DNA from: an uncultured Collinsella sp.
GTDB lineage: Bacteria; Actinomycetota; Coriobacteriia; Coriobacteriales; Coriobacteriaceae
DNA: 20,994 nucleotides
Direction: 5' to 3'
NCBI GenBank assembly: GCA_958445895.1
Contig: CAUCTV010000022.1
Location: 1-20,994, forward strand
In this document: positions 13,926-20,994 of the stretch, piece after piece
Layout: each line of letters starts with the position of its first letter
Numbering within the stretch: the stretch's first letter is position 1
Made by a program: the position numbers and the translations under genes
The notes under the pieces: model-generated
Databases searched by the model: none
Told to the model about the DNA's origin: nothing
What the model saw: only the letters and a program-made list of their open reading frames with translations

Positions 13926-15170
13926 ATGGCGGCTCGCGTCTGCCTGGTCCACTATCACGAGGTTGGACTGAAGGGCAAGAACCGCGCACATTTTGAGCAT
14001 ATCCTCATGGATAACATCAAGGCGGCCTTGGCCGCCTTTTCCGTGAACGCCGTGTCTCGAATTTCCGGTTATATCCTCGTGACCTTTAACGAACATCAGG
14101 CCGACGAGGCGGCGCGTGTCATTCGCACCGTTCCCGGCGTTGCCCGTGTGTCTTTGGCGTATCACACCAACCGCGACCCGCAGGAGTACTGCGCCGCCGC
14201 CGTGAAGGCGCTGCGCGAGTTTGGTTCCTTCGATTCGTTTAAGGTGCACGCCAAGCGCTCCAATACTGACTATGAGCTCACCTCGATCGATATCAATCGT
14301 CAGGTGGGCGAGGTACTGTGTGAGGCCTTCCCCGATAAAAAGGTTCAAATGCACGACCCCGATGCAATGGTGCACGTACTGGTGGTCCAGGGTAGCGTTT
14401 ACGTGTACGCACGCTCCGAGCGCGGCGTGGGCGGTCTGCCGGTGGGTTCTGCCGGCAAGGTCGTGACGCTGCTGTCCTCGGGTATCGATTCTCCGGTGGC
14501 GACCTGGATGCTCGCGCGCCGCGGCGCGGTTTGCGTGCCGGTACATTTCTCCGGTCGTCCGCAGACGCCCGATACGAGTGAGTATTTGGTGCAGGATATC
14601 ATCCGTGCGCTTGAGCCGGGTGTCCAGATCGGCCGCCTGTACGTGGTGCCGTTTGGCGACTGCCAGCGTGAGATTTCGGTCACCTGCCCCAGCAACCTGC
14701 GTGTGATCATGTATCGTCGCATTATGTATTCGGTTGCCGAGCGCATTGCGCACATCGAGGGCGCCAAGGCCATCGTTACGGGCGAATCGCTTGGGCAGGT
14801 TGCCTCCCAAACGCTTGAGAACATCATGGCCGTCAACGAGGCCGTGAAGATCCCCGTGTTCCGTCCTCTCATCGGTTCGGACAAGCAGGAGATCATCGCG
14901 CGTGCTGAGGAGATCGGTACGTTCGATATCTCGACTGAGGCCGCTCCCGACTGCTGCACGCTGTTTATGCCGCGCCGACCCGAGACGCACGCTAAACTCG
15001 ATGCCGTGCATGAGGCCTGGGAGTTGTTCGATCATGAGGAGATGATCGAGCGCCTGCTCAAGCAGACCGAGTACATCGACTTCGAGAGCAACACGTATAA
15101 GGCCCCTAAGACCTTAAAACGCAAACATTCGGAGCTTGCTCCGCGTAAGATTTACCAAGATTACGAGTAA
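13926..15170 (+). CDS. thiI: tRNA uridine 4-sulfurtransferase
   Basis: Makes 4-thiouridine at position 8 of tRNAs, taking sulfur from a cysteine desulfurase; family members also serve thiazole synthesis. The 414-residue protein begins with the VHYHEVGLKGKNRAHFE signature, then a THUMP domain (about 60-165), then an adenylation domain with the PP-loop SSGIDSP (184-190; the first Gly of the usual SGGIDSP is Ser). It lacks the C-terminal rhodanese domain of E. coli ThiI, as in Bacillus-type proteins, so sulfur must come from a partner. DCCTLFMPRRPETH matches the conserved region after the core. The ATG directly follows the rpoZ stop with no clear ribosome-binding site, suggesting coupled translation. 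Many Actinobacteria have coaBC after rpoZ instead. Confidence 0.95.
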   Translation: MAARVCLVHYHEVGLKGKNRAHFEHILMDNIKAALAAFSVNAVSRISGYILVTFNEHQADEAARVIRTVPGVARVSLAYHTNRDPQEYCAAAVKALREFGSFDSFKVHAKRSNTDYELTSIDINRQVGEVLCEAFPDKKVQMHDPDAMVHVLVVQGSVYVYARSERGVGGLPVGSAGKVVTLLSSGIDSPVATWMLARRGAVCVPVHFSGRPQTPDTSEYLVQDIIRALEPGVQIGRLYVVPFGDCQREISVTCPSNLRVIMYRRIMYSVAERIAHIEGAKAIVTGESLGQVASQTLENIMAVNEAVKIPVFRPLIGSDKQEIIARAEEIGTFDISTEAAPDCCTLFMPRRPETHAKLDAVHEAWELFDHEEMIERLLKQTEYIDFESNTYKAPKTLKRKHSELAPRKIYQDYE

Positions 15171-15180
15171 ATTTGTGCAT

Positions 15181-15213
15181 AGACCGACGATGCGCCTGCA
15201 TCGTCGGTCTTTT
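15181..15213 (+). terminator. Intrinsic terminator after thiI
   Basis: A perfect 13-bp stem (15181-15193 with 15198-15210), GCCT loop and a TTTT tail. It lies 10 bp after the thiI stop and ends the mihF-gmk-rpoZ-thiI unit. Confidence 0.92.
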
Positions 15214-15294
15214 GCTATCTGGGCATTTTGCGGCTAAGCGTTCATTTGCTGACGTGTGCCTGAATAAATGGACAGATTTGTGCAAGGTTTTGGT

Positions 15295-15325
15295 CGGTTT
15301 TTGGTTTGACCGCAAAAACCGGTTT
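15295..15325 (+). other. Hairpin in the gap before comEA
   Basis: CGGTTTTTG (15295-15303) pairs perfectly with CAAAAACCG (15313-15321) around a 9-base loop, followed by GTTTT. It could be a second terminator or a leader structure for comEA. Apart from this I see no gene or clear promoter in 15214-15383. Confidence 0.5.
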
Positions 15326-15383
15326 TGGGGCTTGGCTGTTGTGGAGCTCCTTTCCTGACACGATGGTGTTGGGAGGTTTTGCT

Positions 15384-16097
15384 ATGGCGCAGCGCGAACA
15401 ACACGAACGAGTCAAAAAGATGGACCGCTGGGCGGGCAAACTGCTCGGTCATAAGGCAGTGGTGATGGCGATACTGGTCGTCATTGCGATGGCGAGTGGG
15501 CTGGCGATGGCGAACCTTGGCGGCGGTGCCGGCGGTGTGTCGTTTGAGCGCACTGATGGTTCGGGCACGTTAGTGGAGCCGGGATCCGGCGATGCTTCGA
15601 GCGGAAAGACATCCGAAGGCTCTTCGCCTAAGGCGTCTGCCGCGGCAGAGGTCTATGTCGATGTTGATGGCGCCGTGGTGTCACCCGGTGTATATCGCCT
15701 CAAAGACGGGGCGCGGGTGGCTCAGGCGATTGATGCCGCCGGCGGGCTGGCGCCCGAAGCAGACGTTACGGGGCTTAATCGTGCATCCAAGGTCACTGAT
15801 GGACAAAAAATTCACGTTCCAACGGTAGGGGAGCAGCAGGCGTCCATTGCGGAAGCCGGTGTTGATGGTGGGACTTCCGCATCGTCGGGCGTTAGTGGCG
15901 CAACAGGCCTAGTAAACATCAATACGGCAAGCGCAGAAGAGCTGCAGACGCTTTCGGGCATCGGCCCCTCTATGGCCCAGTCGATTATCGATGAGCGGAC
16001 AAAGAACGGTGCTTTCGCCTCGGTTGACGATCTGATGCGTGTGTCGGGAATCGGCGAGAAGAAGCTTGCCAAAATCAAAGATTGCATCTGCGTATGA
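15384..16097 (+). CDS. comEA: ComEA family DNA-binding competence protein
   Basis: Membrane-anchored receptor that binds incoming double-stranded DNA outside the cytoplasmic membrane. The 237-residue protein has a short basic N-terminus, one membrane span (about 24-44), a flexible Gly/Ser-rich linker, an SLBB domain (about 89-147, from VYVDVDGAVVSPGVY), a second linker, and a helix-hairpin-helix domain (176-235) with two hairpins, LSGIGPSMAQSI and VSGIGEKKLAKI. The ATG at 15384 has GGGAGG seven bases upstream; the open frame extends further upstream without a ribosome-binding site. It overlaps comEC by four bases (ATGA). Function is inferred from domain order and the comEC neighbour. Confidence 0.93.
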   Translation: MAQREQHERVKKMDRWAGKLLGHKAVVMAILVVIAMASGLAMANLGGGAGGVSFERTDGSGTLVEPGSGDASSGKTSEGSSPKASAAAEVYVDVDGAVVSPGVYRLKDGARVAQAIDAAGGLAPEADVTGLNRASKVTDGQKIHVPTVGEQQASIAEAGVDGGTSASSGVSGATGLVNINTASAEELQTLSGIGPSMAQSIIDERTKNGAFASVDDLMRVSGIGEKKLAKIKDCICV

Positions 16098-18397
16098 GCG
16101 CGACCGAGCGCGAGCACGTGATGCCTCCGCGACCCCTGATTCCGTGGACGATGGCCCTGTGTGCCGGCATGTGCGTGAGCTGCGCCTTGGTGCTCAGCAT
16201 AGCCGCTGATGCGCTGCTGAGGGAGCGGGCGACGGCGGTCGGGCCGCTATGGGCCATTCCCGTTGCGGCAGCGGTTTTCGTTGTGCTGGCTCACTCTTGT
16301 GCGCGGCTTGCCCCTTTGAAGCGGTGGCTGTATGCCGCGTCCGCCGGTCTCGTGGCGGGAGCGGTCGTCTCGGCGTGGTGGGCTGTGGGTGTGCTCAGCG
16401 CCTCGAAGGCACTCGACGGTCGAGCGGCAAGCGGCCTCGAGTTTGTCGTGCAGGGCGATCCATCCATAAACGACGACGTGTATTCCTATACCTGCGGGGC
16501 GCGCTCGGACGGTAAGAACTTGGCAACGGTTCGCCTATCGTGTGATCGTGAGCTCAAGGTCGGGGCGCACGTGCGTGTTATCGGTCGCGTTTCACGTTTT
16601 GAGAACGATGCGTATGGACGATCGCGTGTGCTCCGAGGCGAGGTGCGTAAGGTCAAAGCCGTTCGGATTGTGTCGGTCGATGAGGGTTCTCCGAGGCCGC
16701 TGCTTCGGCTGCGAAATGGGCTGCTTGCGTCCATCGCGCCTGCGACCGACCCGGCGCGTGCGCTCATAGCCGGTGTCGTCTGCGGTCGTTCGGCCGAGCT
16801 GCGCGCCCAGCCGGCGGGCGACTGGTTTTCGGTGACGGGAACGGCGCATCTTATCGCAGTCTCGGGCAGCCATTTGGCTATCGTGGGGTTTGTAATCGAG
16901 GGTGTATTGCAAAAGACTCGGTGCTCACGTGGTCTTCAGCGGGCGATATTGGCGATAACGCTTGTGGGCTACGCTGCCTTTACGGGCGCGTCTCCCTCGG
17001 CCGTGCGCGCGTGCTGCATGGTGTTCGTGACGCTTGTCGTAAACGGCGCGGGGCGTCGTCGGCACGGCCTTTCGGCACTCTTCGTAACCATGTCCATCTT
17101 TGTGCTACTGCGGCCGACGGTGCTGTTCGAGATGGGCTTTCAGCTTTCATGCGCCAGCGTCTTAGCCATTCTGTGTTTTTGTCCCTATGCGACCTACGCG
17201 TTGGGTGAGCTAGGTGTGCCATCGGGCGTTGCCAGCGTGCTTTCCGTCACGCTGTGCTCGCAACTGGCGACACTTCCCATTACCATTCCTGCCTTCGGTA
17301 CATTCTCGCTCATTGCTCCGTTGGCAAATGCGGTCATCGGTCCGGTGGTGAGCGTTCTGCTCGCTGTGTCGATCGCGCTGGCTCCCTTTTCGCTCGTGGG
17401 ACCGTTGCGGACATGGGCGCTCGTTGTGCCCATGATTGCCGCCCGTTGCGCGCTGTTCTTCGAGCAGCTGTTTGCCGCCGTGCCGGGTGCATACGTGAGC
17501 GTGCCGCCCGATAGCATGTGGATTTACCTAGTGCCGTGTTTTCTGGCGGTTCTGCTGGTCTGGTGGCCGCGTCCCCGTGCACGTCCTATGGCGGTGGGGC
17601 TTGCATGCCTGATGCTCTTGGCTGCGATTCCGTACGTCTATTGGGATCGATTCGCTCCGCCTTCGGTGACGGTGCTCGATGTGGGCCAGGCCGATGCGAT
17701 TCTTATCCGCCAAGGCGGCGCAGTAGCTCTCGTCGACTGCGGGCTCGACGAGCGTGTGGTTGCGGCGTTGGTTCGCAATAACGTGCACCATATCGATGCC
17801 GTCTTTGTGACGCATTGGGATGAGGACCACTGGGGTGGTTTGCCTGCCGTGCTCGAACAGTTTTCGGTCGGAACGATTGCCGTGGCGGCGGATGCGCTGG
17901 AGGATGCTCCTGCCGAGGTATTGAACCGACCTGGCGTGGAGTATCGGCAGGTGCGCCGTGGGGATACGGTCGACATCGGCTCATTTTGCGCTCGCGTGAT
18001 GTGGCCATTCGAGTTCGTGGATGGCGAGGGAAATGAGGACTCGCTTGTCCTGCTGCTCTCTTATGTTCAGGAAGGCAAGGGCCTGCGAATACTTCTCACC
18101 GGTGATGCCGAGCTCGACCAAGAGCGGGAATTCGTGCAGGAGGTGGGGGATATCGATGTCCTTAAACTTGGGCATCACGGCTCCAAGGTTTCAGTCGATG
18201 GCGAGTTGCTGGACGTCCTGAAGCCCGAGCTTTCCCTCGCAAGCGCCGGTGAGGGGAATCGATACGGCCATCCGTCCGATGCCTGCATCGATGCCGTTAA
18301 GGAAGCGGGTGGTGTGTTCGCGTGTACCATCGAACACGGCGACATTACCGTCACACCGACTGCGAATGGCTTTGCGATGCGATGCCAGCGACCGTGA
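16094..18397 (+). CDS. comEC: ComEC/Rec2 family DNA-uptake channel protein
   Basis: Integral membrane protein thought to carry single-stranded DNA into the cytoplasm. The 767-residue protein has N-terminal spans (about 18-100), an extracellular OB-like domain (about 105-200), and a Competence domain with many spans (about 220-515) containing LIAVSGSHLAIVG (253-265). A C-terminal metallo-beta-lactamase domain starts at VTVLDVGQADA (525 onward). The last has THWDEDHWGG (573-582), LTGDAE (668-673) and GHHGS (693-697), so the predicted nuclease metal site appears intact and may degrade the non-transported strand. The ATG at 16094 overlaps the comEA stop; an earlier in-frame TTG at 16082 is less likely. 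comEA-comEC is a standard pair. Confidence 0.95.
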   Translation: MSATEREHVMPPRPLIPWTMALCAGMCVSCALVLSIAADALLRERATAVGPLWAIPVAAAVFVVLAHSCARLAPLKRWLYAASAGLVAGAVVSAWWAVGVLSASKALDGRAASGLEFVVQGDPSINDDVYSYTCGARSDGKNLATVRLSCDRELKVGAHVRVIGRVSRFENDAYGRSRVLRGEVRKVKAVRIVSVDEGSPRPLLRLRNGLLASIAPATDPARALIAGVVCGRSAELRAQPAGDWFSVTGTAHLIAVSGSHLAIVGFVIEGVLQKTRCSRGLQRAILAITLVGYAAFTGASPSAVRACCMVFVTLVVNGAGRRRHGLSALFVTMSIFVLLRPTVLFEMGFQLSCASVLAILCFCPYATYALGELGVPSGVASVLSVTLCSQLATLPITIPAFGTFSLIAPLANAVIGPVVSVLLAVSIALAPFSLVGPLRTWALVVPMIAARCALFFEQLFAAVPGAYVSVPPDSMWIYLVPCFLAVLLVWWPRPRARPMAVGLACLMLLAAIPYVYWDRFAPPSVTVLDVGQADAILIRQGGAVALVDCGLDERVVAALVRNNVHHIDAVFVTHWDEDHWGGLPAVLEQFSVGTIAVAADALEDAPAEVLNRPGVEYRQVRRGDTVDIGSFCARVMWPFEFVDGEGNEDSLVLLLSYVQEGKGLRILLTGDAELDQEREFVQEVGDIDVLKLGHHGSKVSVDGELLDVLKPELSLASAGEGNRYGHPSDACIDAVKEAGGVFACTIEHGDITVTPTANGFAMRCQRP

Positions 18398-18405
18398 CGA
18401 CGTCG

Positions 18406-18435
18406 TTGGCGTGTGGTGGGCCCCTGGGCTAGAAT
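18406..18435 (+). promoter_or_regulatory. Candidate promoter of holA
   Basis: TTGGCG (18406-18411), an 18-bp spacer and TAGAAT (18430-18435; five of six matches to TATAAT). It lies just after the comEC stop and 40 bp before the holA ATG. Confidence 0.5.
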
Positions 18436-18475
18436 GGCACGGAACGAATACGAAGGCCTGCGGGAGGGGAGCGCA

Positions 18476-19438
18476 ATGTCCGAAACCGGTTTGCTGCCGG
18501 CATATCTGATCGTCGGTACCGACGGAGTCAAGCGCGACCACGCCGTCTCGCGTATGAAAGCGCGTCTGGAAAAATCGGGTATGGTCGAGTTCAACCTCGA
18601 CGAGCGAGACATGACCAAGGACCCCGATATCGAGTCCATTATCGGATCGCTTAACACCTTTCCGATGGGCAGCGAGTTTCGTCTGGTAATCCTCGATGGC
18701 TGCTCAAAGCTCGCCAAGGCGGTCTCGGAGCCGCTCGTTGGGTATCTGGCGAGTCCCAGCCCAACAACGGTCTGCCTCATCATCGCTGACTCACTTGCCA
18801 AGAATACGCGCCTGTATAAGGCAATCGCCAAGATCGACAAGAAGGCTATCGTCGATTGCTCGGGTACCAAGCGCTGGGAACTGCCGCGCCGTGTTCAGCA
18901 GATGGCGACGCAGCGCGGTAAGTCGATTTCGACGGCGGCCGCCGAGGAGCTCGTCTCGCGTTCGGGCGAAAACACGCGCATGCTCGATAACGACTTGGCC
19001 AAGCTTGCCCAGATGGTCGAGTCGCCCCAGATTGAACTTGCCGATGTTGATCGCTTGATTGTACGTACGGCCGAGGTCCAACCCTGGGACTTCCTCAACG
19101 CCGTCTCGGCTCGCGATATGCGGCGTTCGCTCGAGCTCTTTAAGCTCCTGCCCTCCAAGAGCTACGTGTGGACTTACACATTGCTGTGCGGTCGCATTCG
19201 CGAGCTTATCGTCGCCAAGGCGCTCGACGCGCGTGGGCAGGGTCGCGAGCTGGCCGCAACGCTCAAGCTCCAGTCCTGGCAGGTCAAGAATCACCTTACC
19301 TGGGCGCGTCGTTTTTCGATGACCGAGCTCGTCGCAGCGCTCGAGGGTGCCGTTGATGTGGAGCTCGCGCTCAAGGGTTCGGCCGATTCTCAGACGGCGC
19401 TTTTGCTCTGGATTACGAACATCTTGAGAAAATCGTGA
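18476..19438 (+). CDS. holA: DNA polymerase III delta subunit
   Basis: Opens the sliding clamp as part of the clamp loader in chromosome replication. The 320-residue protein has the delta-subunit pattern: an N-terminal AAA+-like domain without a working Walker A motif (PAYLIVGTDGVKRDHAVSRM...), the segment DKKAIVDCSGTKRWELPRRVQQMATQRGKSIS, the following ENTRMLDNDLAKLAQM, and a C-terminal helical domain ending in ADSQTALLLWITNILRKS. The ATG at 18476 has GGAGG eight bases upstream; the upstream GTG at 18413 would add 21 unlike residues. The comEC-holA-rpsT order is widespread and supports the call. Confidence 0.95.
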   Translation: MSETGLLPAYLIVGTDGVKRDHAVSRMKARLEKSGMVEFNLDERDMTKDPDIESIIGSLNTFPMGSEFRLVILDGCSKLAKAVSEPLVGYLASPSPTTVCLIIADSLAKNTRLYKAIAKIDKKAIVDCSGTKRWELPRRVQQMATQRGKSISTAAAEELVSRSGENTRMLDNDLAKLAQMVESPQIELADVDRLIVRTAEVQPWDFLNAVSARDMRRSLELFKLLPSKSYVWTYTLLCGRIRELIVAKALDARGQGRELAATLKLQSWQVKNHLTWARRFSMTELVAALEGAVDVELALKGSADSQTALLLWITNILRKS

Positions 19439-19486
19439 TGATACCTGCCTATTTGACAAATTCGTTCTATCCCTTTGAGAGGGAGC

Positions 19487-19496
19487 GTGCTATAGT
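19487..19496 (+). promoter_or_regulatory. Extended -10 promoter of rpsT
   Basis: GTGCTATAGT holds TATAGT (19491-19496) with a TG extension. A TTGACA at 19453-19458 is too far upstream (32 bp) to be its -35. The same 10-base string occurs in the rpmB promoter. The leader to rpsT is about 70 nt. Confidence 0.65.
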
Positions 19497-19571
19497 AGGC
19501 GCTTGCATGACCTCACCGTGTCTCAGAGGTGTCATACATTTTTTGCAAGGAACTCGAAAGGAACTCCAGAA

Positions 19572-19838
19572 GTGGCAAACATCAAGTCTCAGAAGAAGCG
19601 TATCCGCACCAATGAGGCAGCTCGCATGCGTAACAAGGCTGTCAAGTCCGAGCTCAAGACGCTGACCAAGCACGTCCAGTCCGCCGTCGCCGAGGGCGAC
19701 GCCGAGAAGGCCCAGGCTGCCCTCAAGACCGTCACCAAGCGTCTCGACATGGCTGCCGCCAAGCATGTTATCCACAAGAACCAGGCTTCCAACCGCAAGT
19801 CCGGTCTTGCCAAGCTCGTGAACAGCATCAACGCCTAA
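19572..19838 (+). CDS. rpsT: 30S ribosomal protein S20
   Basis: Binds 16S rRNA in the small subunit. The 88-residue protein begins VANIKSQKKRIRTNEAARMRNKAVKSELKT and ends KSGLAKLVNSINA, both typical of S20. The start is GTG at 19572, with AAAGGA nine bases upstream; the open frame extends to 19503 but those residues are not S20-like. A non-ATG start is of note because E. coli rpsT also uses a poor start codon (TTG) in its translational feedback control; whether this applies here is inference. It is a single gene with its own promoter and terminator. Confidence 0.97.
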   Translation: MANIKSQKKRIRTNEAARMRNKAVKSELKTLTKHVQSAVAEGDAEKAQAALKTVTKRLDMAAAKHVIHKNQASNRKSGLAKLVNSINA

Positions 19839-19875
19839 GTTGTAAATTTCACACCACACAGATTACGCGCATAAA

Positions 19876-19909
19876 TGGAGCCTGTTTTATGGAACAGGCT
19901 CCATTTTTT
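19876..19909 (+). terminator. Intrinsic terminator after rpsT
   Basis: A perfect 11-bp stem (TGGAGCCTGTT, 19876-19886, with AACAGGCTCCA, 19893-19903) and a six-T tail (19904-19909). It leaves only 25 bp before the lepA ATG. Confidence 0.95.
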
Positions 19910-19921
19910 GTACCGCTCGGG

Positions 19922-19927
19922 TAAGAT
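19922..19927 (+). promoter_or_regulatory. Possible -10 of a leaderless lepA transcript
   Basis: TAAGAT lies seven bases before the lepA ATG, so transcription would start at or next to the start codon. No -35 is visible at the usual distance, which falls within the rpsT terminator stem. Confidence 0.4.
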
Positions 19928-19934
19928 AGTCCGC

Positions 19935-20994
19935 ATGAATACTTCAATTGACATTTCCCACATCCGCAACTTCTCAATCGTTGCGCACATTGACCATGGC
20001 AAGTCCACGATCAGCGACCGCATCCTCGAGCTCACCCATACCGTCGACGAGCGCGACATGGAGTCGCAGTTGCTCGACACCATGGATATCGAGCGCGAGC
20101 GCGGCATCACGATCAAGTCCAACGCCGTCCGCGTGTCCTATGACGCCGACGATGGCGAGACGTATCAGTTCAATCTGATCGATACACCGGGCCACGTGGA
20201 CTTTACCTATGAGGTCTCGCGCTCGCTGGCAGCCTGTGAGGGTGCGGTGCTCGTCGTCGACGCCACGCAGGGCGTCGAGGCGCAGACCGTCTCCAACGCG
20301 ACGCTCGCCATGAACGCCAATCTGGACATTGTGCCGGCCATCAACAAGATCGACCTGCCCTCGGCCCATCCCGATGAGGTTAAGACCGAGATCGAGGATG
20401 ACCTGGCGATCCCTGCCGATGATGCTGTGTGCGTCTCGGGCAAGACCGGCGAGGGCATTCACGATCTGCTGGAGTCCATTGTCTTTTTGATTTCGCCGCC
20501 TAAGGGCGATGCAAACGCTCCGCTCAAAGCGCTCATTTTGGATTCGTACTTTGACGAGTATCGCGGTGTGGTGGCTACGGTGCGCGTCTTCGATGGTTCC
20601 ATCAAAAAGGGCGATACCCTGCTTATGATGCAAGCCAAGGGCGACTTTTTGGTCGACGGCGTGGGCGTCAAGCGTCCTGCCGAGACCCCGGTCGACGCGC
20701 TGACGGTCGGCGAGGTCGGATATGTGGTCACGGGCTTGAAGGATCCCGAGGCCGTTCGCGTGGGCGATACCCTTACGTGGGCGTCGAACCCCTGCCCCGA
20801 GCCGCTTCCCGGTTATCGCGAGGCCAAGCCCATGGTCTATACGGGCCTGTTCCCGATCGACAACAAGGACTACGAGAACCTGCGTGACGCGCTCGATAAA
20901 CTGCACGTCAACGACCCGTCGTTGGTGTGGGAGCCCGAGACCTCGGTGGCGCTCGGCTTTGGCTTCCGCGTGGGCTTCCTGGGCCTGCTGCACA
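19935..20994 (+). CDS. lepA: Elongation factor 4 (LepA), 5' part (3' end outside the window)
   Basis: Ribosome-bound GTPase related to EF-G that acts on translation under stress or during initiation and 30S assembly; its exact role is debated. The frame is open from ATG 19935 to the last base, giving 353 codons of a usual ~600. GTPase motifs are G1 AHIDHGKST (17-25), G2 region ERERGITIK (53-61), G3 DTPGH (83-87) and G4 NKID (137-140). Domain II follows (ALILDSYFDEYRGVV) and then the start of domain III. No Shine-Dalgarno sequence is visible before the ATG: only 25 bp separate it from the rpsT terminator, and a -10-like hexamer lies just upstream. Confidence 0.97.
   Translation, partial: MNTSIDISHIRNFSIVAHIDHGKSTISDRILELTHTVDERDMESQLLDTMDIERERGITIKSNAVRVSYDADDGETYQFNLIDTPGHVDFTYEVSRSLAACEGAVLVVDATQGVEAQTVSNATLAMNANLDIVPAINKIDLPSAHPDEVKTEIEDDLAIPADDAVCVSGKTGEGIHDLLESIVFLISPPKGDANAPLKALILDSYFDEYRGVVATVRVFDGSIKKGDTLLMMQAKGDFLVDGVGVKRPAETPVDALTVGEVGYVVTGLKDPEAVRVGDTLTWASNPCPEPLPGYREAKPMVYTGLFPIDNKDYENLRDALDKLHVNDPSLVWEPETSVALGFGFRVGFLGLLH

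Noticed and set aside
1..20994. CRISPR arrays, tRNA or rRNA genes, phage genes or defence systems
   Set aside because: No regularly spaced repeat array, cloverleaf or rRNA segment was recognised, and all sizeable genes have housekeeping, competence or transposase assignments.

Overview
The window reads as a piece of chromosome from a high-GC, gut-type anaerobic actinobacterium of the class Coriobacteriia, most like Collinsella. The genus is inferred from gene content and order, not from a database match. Supporting signs are a G+C-rich coding bias, a stand-alone actinobacterial integration host factor (mIHF) placed between pyrF and gmk, a large fermentative AdhE, an electron-transfer-linked (class 1B) dihydroorotate dehydrogenase, frequent GTG starts and tight or overlapping gene junctions.

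Layout, left to right. (1) Positions 1-1580 hold the 3' part of proS, which ends at a strong terminator facing a second terminator for a minus-strand block. (2) That block (1760-5261, minus) holds an APH/choline-kinase-type phosphotransferase downstream of adhE. (3) Positions 5262-5593 hold the adhE control region with two 12-bp near-palindromes, then the left end of a RAYT-type (Y1/HUH) transposase element bounded by perfect 27-bp inverted repeats (5415-6452). (4) rpmB (L28) lies on the minus strand. (5) A pyrimidine operon follows: an attenuator leader, then pyrR-pyrB-pyrC-pyrK-pyrD-pyrF (7061-12520). (6) Next is an information-processing block: mihF-gmk-rpoZ-thiI (12760-15170). (7) Last come comEA-comEC, holA, rpsT and the start of lepA (15384 to the end).

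How the genes work together. PyrB, PyrC, PyrD with PyrK, and PyrF supply de novo UMP synthesis steps from carbamoyl phosphate onward. CarA/CarB and PyrE are not in the window. The leader before pyrR can fold into three mutually exclusive hairpins, as expected for PyrR-controlled attenuation. gmk, rpoZ and mihF join nucleotide supply to transcription and nucleoid structure. ComEA and ComEC form the DNA-binding and channel part of a DNA-uptake machine, and the comEC-holA-rpsT-lepA order is widespread in bacteria.

The genes are mostly housekeeping. The most unusual parts are non-coding: the RAYT element with duplicated, hairpin-forming ends and a ribosome-binding site buried in a 10-bp stem; the paired sites before adhE; the pyr leader; an apparent leaderless lepA start; and two inverted repeats before mihF. 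I found no wholly new multi-gene system.
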